Under the pieces are notes generated by a model. That model saw only the letters and a list, made by a program, of their open reading frames with translations, was not told the DNA's origin and ran no database searches. A program made the translations under genes and the position numbers. This document shows positions 58,439 to 64,000 of a stretch of DNA of 64,000 nt, one piece after another; position 1 is the first letter of the stretch, and each line of letters opens with the position of its first letter. This DNA is from Cellulomonas sp. GTDB taxonomy: Bacteria > Actinomycetota > Actinomycetes > Actinomycetales > Cellulomonadaceae. The DNA lies in assembly GCF_015234515.1 (NCBI RefSeq), contig NZ_JADGMY010000028.1:62001-126000 (forward strand), written 5' to 3'.

Positions 58439-58575
58439 GGGGTCGGCACCGACGGTCCATATCGGTCGCGGGGCGGATCCTCGGCTCCGTCCGCAGACGG
58501 GTCCCGGCGGCCGACGCACCGCCGCGCGGCGCGGCCTCGCGTCGCGTGTCGGTGGGCCCTGGCACGCTGCGGACC

Positions 58576-59967
58576 ATGGACCCCGACACCGCACTCGGTA
58601 CCGTGCCGCTCCTCCTCGGCGCCCTGCTGCTGGGCGCGGTGCTCGGCGCCGTGGTCGCGTGGGTGCTCGCGTCGTCGCGCGCCGCGCGCGCGGCGGACGA
58701 GCGGGTGCGCGCCGCGGAGGTCGACGCCGCCCGCGCGCGGGCGCACCTGGAGTCGGAGCGGGCCGGGGCCGGCGACCGCTTCCGGGCGCTCGCGGACGAG
58801 GCCCTGGCGGCGACGAGCGAGCAGTTCCTCGCGCTCGCCCACCAGCGGCTCGCCGCGGAGCACCAGACGCAGGTCGGCGAGCTGGTGCAGCGCGAGCAGG
58901 CGGTCCGCGCGATGGTCGAGCCGCTGTCCCGCACGCTCGACCACGTCCGCACCGAGCTCGTCGAGGCCGAGCGGGCGCGCGTCGAGGGCAACGCGGCGCT
59001 CGGCGAGCAGGTCCGCGCGATGCGGGCCGCGTCGGAGCAGCTGCGGGGCGAGACGTCGCAGCTGGTGACGGCGCTGCGCTCGTCGCAGGTGCGCGGGCGG
59101 TGGGGCGAGGTGCAGCTGCGCAGGGTGGTCGAGGCCGCCGGCATGCTCGCGCACGTCGACTTCGTCGAGCAGGAGCAGGTCCGCACCGACGACGGGCTGC
59201 AGCGCCCCGACATGGTCGTCAAGCTCGCCGGTGGGAAGAGCGTCGTCGTCGACGCCAAGGTCGCGTTCCTCGGGTTCCTCGACGCCGCGCAGACCGACGA
59301 CGAGCAGGTCCGCGCGCAGCGGCTCGCCGCGCACGCCCGGCACGTGCGCAAGCACGTCGACGACCTGGCCTCGAAGCGCTACTGGGACCAGTTCGCCCCC
59401 GCGCCGGAGTTCGTCGTGATGTTCGTGCCCGCCGAGTCCTTCCTGCACGCGGCAGCCGAGCAGGACCCGTCACTCATCGAGTACGCCTTCGAGCAGAACG
59501 TCGTCATCGCGACACCGGTCACGCTGCTGACCCTGCTGCGGACCGTCGCGTACTCCTGGCGGCAGGACGCGCTCGCCGCGAACGCGCAGCAGGTGCTCAC
59601 GCTCGGCAAGGAGCTGCACGGGCGGCTCGCGACCATGGGCAGCCACCTGGCGAGGCTCGGCCGGTCGATCGACGCCGCGGCCGGTGCCTACAACCAGGCC
59701 GTCGGCTCGCTGGAGTCCCGCGTCCTGGTCAGCGCACGACGCTTCGCGGACCTCCACGTCGTCGACGGCGAGCTGCCGACGCCCGACCCCGCGAACCCGC
59801 GTCTGACCGCGCTCAGCGCACCGGAGCTCGTCGCGTCGGCCGCGGACCAGGTGGTCGCGCTCGACGACCTCGTGCTGGGAGACCGGGCCGCCTCACGCGA
59901 CGCCCGCGCACTGGCGGAGGAGGCGGCTGCCGCACGCTCGCGCGGCGAGGACGCCTCGACCGGCTGA
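58576..59967 (+). CDS. rmuC: DNA recombination protein RmuC homologue
   Basis: A 463-aa protein: an N-terminal transmembrane helix (about 9-32), a coiled-coil region (about 35-165, Ala/Glu/Arg rich), then the RmuC domain (about 170-400) with GRWGEVQLRRVVEAAGM, RPDMVVKLAGGKSVVVDAKV and VVMFVPAESF. RmuC limits inversions at short repeats and may be a nuclease-like fold anchored at the membrane. CACGCT lies 7 nt before the ATG, a weaker leaderless-type box. Divergent from the ABC exporter. Confidence 0.93.
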   Translation: MDPDTALGTVPLLLGALLLGAVLGAVVAWVLASSRAARAADERVRAAEVDAARARAHLESERAGAGDRFRALADEALAATSEQFLALAHQRLAAEHQTQVGELVQREQAVRAMVEPLSRTLDHVRTELVEAERARVEGNAALGEQVRAMRAASEQLRGETSQLVTALRSSQVRGRWGEVQLRRVVEAAGMLAHVDFVEQEQVRTDDGLQRPDMVVKLAGGKSVVVDAKVAFLGFLDAAQTDDEQVRAQRLAAHARHVRKHVDDLASKRYWDQFAPAPEFVVMFVPAESFLHAAAEQDPSLIEYAFEQNVVIATPVTLLTLLRTVAYSWRQDALAANAQQVLTLGKELHGRLATMGSHLARLGRSIDAAAGAYNQAVGSLESRVLVSARRFADLHVVDGELPTPDPANPRLTALSAPELVASAADQVVALDDLVLGDRAASRDARALAEEAAAARSRGEDASTG

Positions 59968-60018
59968 GAGACGGGCCGTCAGACCGGCGGCTACGACCGG
60001 CGGCAACGACCGGGGGCG

Positions 60019-61080
60019 TCAGACCGGCTGGACGTCCAGGCGACGACGACCGTCGGGGCGCGGGCGACCCGTCGGCTCCCCCGCCGCCTTGAGGTCGGCG
60101 CGCAGCTCGCGCGGCAGCGAGAACATCAGGTCCTCGGTCGCGGTGCGCACCTCCTCCACGTCGGCGAAGCCGTGCTCGGCGAGGAACGCCAGGACGTCGG
60201 AGACGAGGATCTCGGGCACGGAGGCGCCCGAGGTGACGCCCACGGTCGTCGCACCCTCGAGCCAGGCCGGGTCGATCTCGGAGGCCTTGTCGACGCGGTA
60301 CGACGAGCGCGCCCCGGCGTCGAGCGCGACCTCGACCAGCCGCACCGAGTTCGACGAGTTGGCCGACCCCACGGTGAGCACGACGTCGCACGCCGGCGCC
60401 AGCTTCTTGACCGCCACCTGGCGGTTCTGCGTCGCGTAGCAGATGTCGTCGCTCGGCGGGTCCTGCAGGTGCGGGAACCGCACGCGCAGCCGACGGACCG
60501 TCTCCATCGTCTCGTCGACCGAGAGCGTCGTCTGCGAGATCCACATGACCCGCTCCGGGTCGCGGACCTCGACGTGGTCCGCGTCGGCCGGTGTGTTGAC
60601 GACCTGGATGTGCTCGGGCGCGTGACCCTGCGTGCCCTCGACCTCCTCGTGGCCCTCGTGGCCGATGAGCAGGATGTCGAAGTCCTCGGCGGCGAACCGC
60701 ACGGCCTCCTTGTGCACCTTCGTCACCAGGGGGCACGTCGCGTCGATCGTCTGCAGGTTGCGTGCCGCGGCGGACGCCTTGACCGCAGGCGAGACCCCGT
60801 GCGCCGAGAAGACGACGCGCGCGCCCTCGGGGACCTGGTCGGTCTCGTCGACGAAGACGGCGCCGCGGGCGGCCAGCGTGTCGACGACGTGCCGGTTGTG
60901 CACGATCTCCTTGCGGACGTACACGGGGGCGCCGTAGTGCTCGAGCGCCTTCTCCACGGCGATCACCGCACGGTCGACGCCGGCGCAGTAACCCCGGGGG
61001 GCCGCGAGCAGGACACGCTTGCGCGCCGTGCGGAGGTCGTCCGCGCGCACGTCGACAGGGTCGGGGGCAGCCTGGGTCAC
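60019..61080 (-). CDS. ispH: 4-hydroxy-3-methylbut-2-enyl diphosphate reductase
   Basis: A 353-aa [4Fe-4S] enzyme for the last step of the MEP isoprenoid pathway, giving IPP and DMAPP. The three cluster cysteines are visible in [12 protein letters not shown] (about 28-39), [13 protein letters not shown] (about 113) and [11 protein letters not shown] (about 213). The H, E and T active-site residues in their neighbourhoods ([23 protein letters not shown]) are intact. The GTG at 61080 has TAGACT 6 nt before it, a leaderless pattern. It converges with rmuC across 51 bp. Confidence 0.97.
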   Translation of the reverse strand: MTQAAPDPVDVRADDLRTARKRVLLAAPRGYCAGVDRAVIAVEKALEHYGAPVYVRKEIVHNRHVVDTLAARGAVFVDETDQVPEGARVVFSAHGVSPAVKASAAARNLQTIDATCPLVTKVHKEAVRFAAEDFDILLIGHEGHEEVEGTQGHAPEHIQVVNTPADADHVEVRDPERVMWISQTTLSVDETMETVRRLRVRFPHLQDPPSDDICYATQNRQVAVKKLAPACDVVLTVGSANSSNSVRLVEVALDAGARSSYRVDKASEIDPAWLEGATTVGVTSGASVPEILVSDVLAFLAEHGFADVEEVRTATEDLMFSLPRELRADLKAAGEPTGRPRPDGRRRLDVQPV

Positions 61081-61086
61081 CCCGCC

Positions 61087-61092
61087 AGTCTA
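61087..61092 (-). promoter_or_regulatory. -10 box of a leaderless promoter for ispH
   Basis: TAGACT followed by 6 nt and the GTG at 61080, without a ribosome site. Confidence 0.55.
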
Positions 61093-61243
61093 GGCCGGGG
61101 GCCGCTCGGACCCCGGGGTGACCCCGGGCACCGTCACCCGACCTCCACGACACCCCCGCCGGCTGCCGACCGGGTGGCGTGCACGGTCGCGGCCCGGACC
61201 GCCCGGGTGCGACCGTGTCAGTCGCGTGAGGCAGGCTGTGTGC

Positions 61244-62518
61244 GTGCAGGACGAGACGAGCGCAGCCACCGCGGCACCGGCCGCACCCACGACCGCACCC
61301 CTGCCGCTGCCGCTGAAAGCCGCCGACACGACGCCCGAGCGGCCGTGGCCCGTGCGGCACCTCGCACCCAAGGTCGCCGACTACGTCGCCCGCATGCCGC
61401 CGGTCTGGGTCGAGGGCCAGGTGCTCAACGTGCGGCGGTGGAACTCCCTGCTGTTCCTCACGCTGCGCGACACGGACCTCGACATGTCGCTGTCGGTGAC
61501 CCTGCCCGCCGTGGCGGCCATGAGCCTGGGCGACCGGTTCGCCGACGGGGCGCACGTCGTCGTCCACGCCCGCCCGCAGTACCAGGTGAAGAAGGGCTCG
61601 CTGGGGTTCGCCGCGGACCGCGTGCGGCTCGTCGGACTGGGCGAGCTGCTGGCGCGCATCGAGCACCTGAAGGGCGTCCTGGCGGCCGAGGGCCTGTTCG
61701 ACGAGTCCCGCAAGCGCCCGCTGCCCTTCCTGCCGTCGGTCGTCGGCGTCGTCTGCGCGCAGCAGGGCGACGCCGAGCACGACGTCGTCTCGAACGCCCG
61801 TGGGCGCTGGCCCGCCGTGCAGTTCGAGATCCGCCGTGTCACCGTGCAGGGCCCCAGCGCCGTGCCGGAGGTGAGCGCCGCCATCGCCGAGCTCGACGCG
61901 GACCCGCGCGTCGAGGTGATCGTCGTCGCGCGCGGTGGCGGGTCGTTCGAGGACCTGCTGCCGTTCAGCAACGAGACGCTCGTGCGCGCGGCGGCGGCGT
62001 GCCGGACGCCGCTGGTCAGCGCGATCGGCCACCACATGGACTCCCCGCTGCTCGACCTCGTCGCGGACCTGCGCGCGTCGACGCCCACGGACGCCGCCAA
62101 GCGGGTCGTGCCGGACGTCACCGAGGAGCGTGCGCGGATCGTGCAGGCCCGCACGCGGACGCGCGCGGCGGTCGCGCAGCGGATCGCCCGCGAGGAGTCG
62201 ACGCTCGGGCACCTGCGCACGCGTCCCGTCATGGCACGGCCCGAGACGCTCGTCGACCCGCACGAGGACGCACTGCACCGCCAGACGGCGCGCGGCCGCA
62301 CGCTGCTCGACGCGGCGCTGGCGCAGGCGTCCACCGCGACCGCGCGGCTCGCGGGTCAGGTGCGCGCGCTCTCCCCCGCGGCGACGCTGGAGCGCGGCTA
62401 CGCGGTCGTGCAGCGCGCGGACGGCGCGGTCGTCCGCAGCCCTGACGACGTCTCCCCGGGTGACCACCTGCGGGTGCGCGTCGCCGCGGGCGAGCTCTCG
62501 GCCGACGTCACGCCCTGA
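61244..62518 (+). CDS. xseA: exodeoxyribonuclease VII large subunit
   Basis: A 424-aa nuclease subunit. An N-terminal OB-fold (about 40-145, WVEGQVLNVRRWNSLLFLTL) is followed by the catalytic core with VVARGGGSFEDLLPF (about 228-242) and SAIGHHMDSPLLDLVADLRASTPTDAA, then a coiled coil and C-terminal ATLERGYAVVQRADG. It degrades single-stranded DNA with XseB. The start GTG at 61244 was chosen because CAGGCT lies 6 nt upstream and earlier starts add non-coding residues. Divergent from ispH; xseB follows after about 150 bp. Confidence 0.95.
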   Translation: MQDETSAATAAPAAPTTAPLPLPLKAADTTPERPWPVRHLAPKVADYVARMPPVWVEGQVLNVRRWNSLLFLTLRDTDLDMSLSVTLPAVAAMSLGDRFADGAHVVVHARPQYQVKKGSLGFAADRVRLVGLGELLARIEHLKGVLAAEGLFDESRKRPLPFLPSVVGVVCAQQGDAEHDVVSNARGRWPAVQFEIRRVTVQGPSAVPEVSAAIAELDADPRVEVIVVARGGGSFEDLLPFSNETLVRAAAACRTPLVSAIGHHMDSPLLDLVADLRASTPTDAAKRVVPDVTEERARIVQARTRTRAAVAQRIAREESTLGHLRTRPVMARPETLVDPHEDALHRQTARGRTLLDAALAQASTATARLAGQVRALSPAATLERGYAVVQRADGAVVRSPDDVSPGDHLRVRVAAGELSADVTP

Positions 62519-62666
62519 CCGGTCCGGCCCTGCACCCCGCCCCCTCCGGACACCCGCGCCGGGCCTGCTCCAGGCCCTGTGCCGCCGCATTTCCGGCCCT
62601 CGCGACGGCGCGACGCGCGCGCGTGCGACGGTGCGACGGCGGCCGGCCGGCTGGTTGACTGTGCAC

Positions 62667-62999
62667 GTGACACGACGTGAGACGCCCGCACCTGAAGCCT
62701 CAGGGAGCTCGCCGACGAGCTCTCTGCCCGACCCCGCGACGCTCGGCTACGAGCAGGCGCGCGACGAGCTGGTGTCCATCGTGGCGCGGCTCGAGTCCGG
62801 CGCCGGGACCCTCGAGGAGTCGCTGGCGCTGTGGGAGCGGGGCGAGGCGCTCGCGGCGCGGTGCCAGCAGTGGCTCGACGGGGCACGTGCCCGACTGACC
62901 GCCGCCCGGGGTCGCCCCGAGGACGGCAGCACGCCCGCAGACGGCGCCGTCGCCGAGGGTGACGTCGCGGCGGACGCCGGCGAGAGGGATGGGCTGTGA
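62667..62999 (+). CDS. xseB: exodeoxyribonuclease VII small subunit
   Basis: A 110-aa protein. The core (about 29-80, YEQARDELVSIVARLESGAGTLEESLALWERGE) is the classic helical XseB hairpin, with acidic and Ser/Pro tails at each end (about 1-28 and 85-110), longer than in E. coli. The GTG at 62667 is the likely start; 62661 is possible. GTGA at its end overlaps the PfkB gene by 4 bp. Confidence 0.93.
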   Translation: MTRRETPAPEASGSSPTSSLPDPATLGYEQARDELVSIVARLESGAGTLEESLALWERGEALAARCQQWLDGARARLTAARGRPEDGSTPADGAVAEGDVAADAGERDGL

Positions 63000-63967
63000 G
63001 CCGCGGCACGGACGGCCGCGCCCTGGTCGTCGGGGAGGCGCTCGTCGACGTCGTGGCGCGTCCGGACGGCTCGCGCGACGAGCACCCCGGTGGCAGCCCC
63101 GCCAACGTCGCGCTCACGCTCGGCCGCCTCGGCCGGCGCGCGGACCTGCTGACGTGGCTCGCCCATGACGCGGAGGGCGACCTGGTGCGCCGGCACCTGG
63201 AGGCGTCCGGGGTCCGGGTGATGCGCGGGGACCGCACTCCCCCGACGACGCCCGTCGCGACGGCCCACCTCGACACCGACGGTGTCGCGACCTACGAGTT
63301 CGACCTGCAGTGGGATCTCCCCTCGACGTGGGACGAGGACGACGACGACGCGCTCGTCGTGCACACCGGGTCCATCGCCGCCGTGCTGCGGCCCGGCGCC
63401 TCGAAGGTCGCCGAGCTGCTCGAGCGCCGTCTGGCCACCTCGACCGTCACCTACGACCCCAACCTGCGCCCCGCCCTCATGGGCGACCCGGCCGACGTCC
63501 TGCCCGTCGTCGAGGGGCTCGTGCGCCTCGCCGACGTCGTGAAGGTGAGCGACGAGGACCTGGCGTGGCTGCAGCCGGGTGTCGCACCGGCCGAGATCGC
63601 GGAGACGTGGAGCCGGTCCGGTCCGGCGATCGTCGTGGTGACGCACGGCGGCGAGGGCGCGTTCGCGGTCACGTCGGCGGGCGCGCGCCTGTCGGTCGCT
63701 GCCCCGCGCGTGACGGTGGCCGACACGGTCGGTGCCGGCGACTCCTTCATGGGCGGGCTGATCGACGGCCTGTGGACGGCCGGTCTGCTCGGTGCGGCAC
63801 GGCGCGCCGCGCTGCACGACGCGGACGCGACGACCGTCCAGGACGTGCTGGAACGCTGCGCCCGGATCGCCGCGATCACGGTGTCCCGAGCGGGCGCGAA
63901 CCCGCCGCGGCGCGACGAGCTCGACAGCGCGCCGGTCACCAGCGACACGAAGGGGGCCGGCGTATGA
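62996..63967 (+). CDS. PfkB-family carbohydrate kinase (fructokinase-like)
   Basis: A 323-aa sugar kinase. The N-terminal GGSPANVALTLGRLG (about 32-46) and the catalytic DTVGAGDSFMGGLIDG (about 242-257) are the two PfkB signatures, with the catalytic Asp in GAGD. Fructokinase or 2-keto-3-deoxygluconate kinase activity is most likely; the sugar is not determined. The GTG at 62996 overlaps the xseB stop by 4 bp, so this kinase is coupled to a DNA-repair gene by position. The stop overlaps the next start by 4 bp. Confidence 0.9.
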   Translation: MSRGTDGRALVVGEALVDVVARPDGSRDEHPGGSPANVALTLGRLGRRADLLTWLAHDAEGDLVRRHLEASGVRVMRGDRTPPTTPVATAHLDTDGVATYEFDLQWDLPSTWDEDDDDALVVHTGSIAAVLRPGASKVAELLERRLATSTVTYDPNLRPALMGDPADVLPVVEGLVRLADVVKVSDEDLAWLQPGVAPAEIAETWSRSGPAIVVVTHGGEGAFAVTSAGARLSVAAPRVTVADTVGAGDSFMGGLIDGLWTAGLLGAARRAALHDADATTVQDVLERCARIAAITVSRAGANPPRRDELDSAPVTSDTKGAGV

Positions 63968-64000
63968 CCGCCGCCACGACTGCTCCGACGACACCCGCAG
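63964..64000 (+). CDS. gene start cut off by the window end
   Basis: The ATG at 63964 overlaps the PfkB stop in ATGA, and the frame stays open for the 12 codons to the window end (MTAATTAPTTPA). It is supported only by the overlap; no product can be named. Confidence 0.5.
   Translation, partial: MTAATTAPTTPA

Noticed and set aside
57709..58575. Open frame continuing upstream of rmuC through the ABC ATPase gene
   Set aside because: It is antisense to the ATPase; the RmuC membrane helix begins right after the ATG at 58576.

Overview
The window reads as chromosomal housekeeping DNA from a high-GC actinobacterium. Nearly every codon ends in G or C, and GTG starts, 1-4 bp gene overlaps and TAnnnT boxes 6-8 nt ahead of a start codon (leaderless transcripts) are frequent. 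MshB (mycothiol), the actinobacterial DapD, a sigE-rseA-htrA-tatB block, a FolP2-type protein and DUF3117 all point to Actinomycetota. The style suggests Micrococcales, perhaps Cellulomonas or a relative; that placement is inference. No phage, IS element, CRISPR array or rRNA/tRNA gene was recognised.

Layout. 1-950: 3'-truncated secreted protein. 1189-10508: one minus-strand nucleoside uptake and salvage cluster (BMP lipoprotein, ABC ATPase, two permeases, cdd, deoA, a small acidic protein, add, deoC). 10732-13211: M20 amidohydrolase and mannose-1-phosphate guanylyltransferase, each behind a leaderless-type promoter. 13458-16970: sdhCDAB, followed by a phosphotransferase-fold protein. 17873-20545: YihY-type membrane protein, 2'-5' RNA ligase-like protein, trpS. 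20618-23992: tatB, htrA, rseA, sigE (transcribed sigE to tatB), with a divergent O-methyltransferase. 24868-30091: small ORF, pepA, DUF3117, PIG-V-like mannosyltransferase, FolP2-like protein, LOG-family protein. 30145-36284: dapE, dapD, lysozyme-like protein, gltA, dapC, fdxA. 36378-43703: SH3 protein, VanW protein, flavin reductase, membrane protein, mshB, typA. 43748-53303: LpqW-like lipoprotein, then a peptide ABC importer (fused ATPase, two permeases, binding protein). 53614-63967: pterin dehydratase/VOC fusion, arfB, ychF, ABC-2 type exporter, rmuC, ispH, xseA, xseB, PfkB kinase. A gene starts at 63964 and runs off the window.

How the parts work together. The BMP/ABC importer feeds nucleosides to Cdd, Add, DeoA and DeoC, which release bases and send deoxyribose to central metabolism. 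SdhCDAB and GltA are TCA-cycle enzymes, and each lies behind a Crp/GlxR-type TGTGA-N6-TCACA site, which suggests shared cAMP-linked control. DapD, DapC and DapE are consecutive steps of the succinylase route to diaminopimelate and lie within 6 kb. SigE, its zinc-motif anti-sigma factor, HtrA and TatB form an envelope-stress unit. Much of 20.6-43.7 kb shares gene content with the Mycobacterium tuberculosis Rv1165-Rv1224 neighbourhood as recalled from general knowledge, not from a search. Both ABC importers carry strong hairpins between the binding-protein gene and the transporter genes. The window looks mainly conserved; the most interesting points are regulatory sites and atypical family members rather than a new mobile or defence system.
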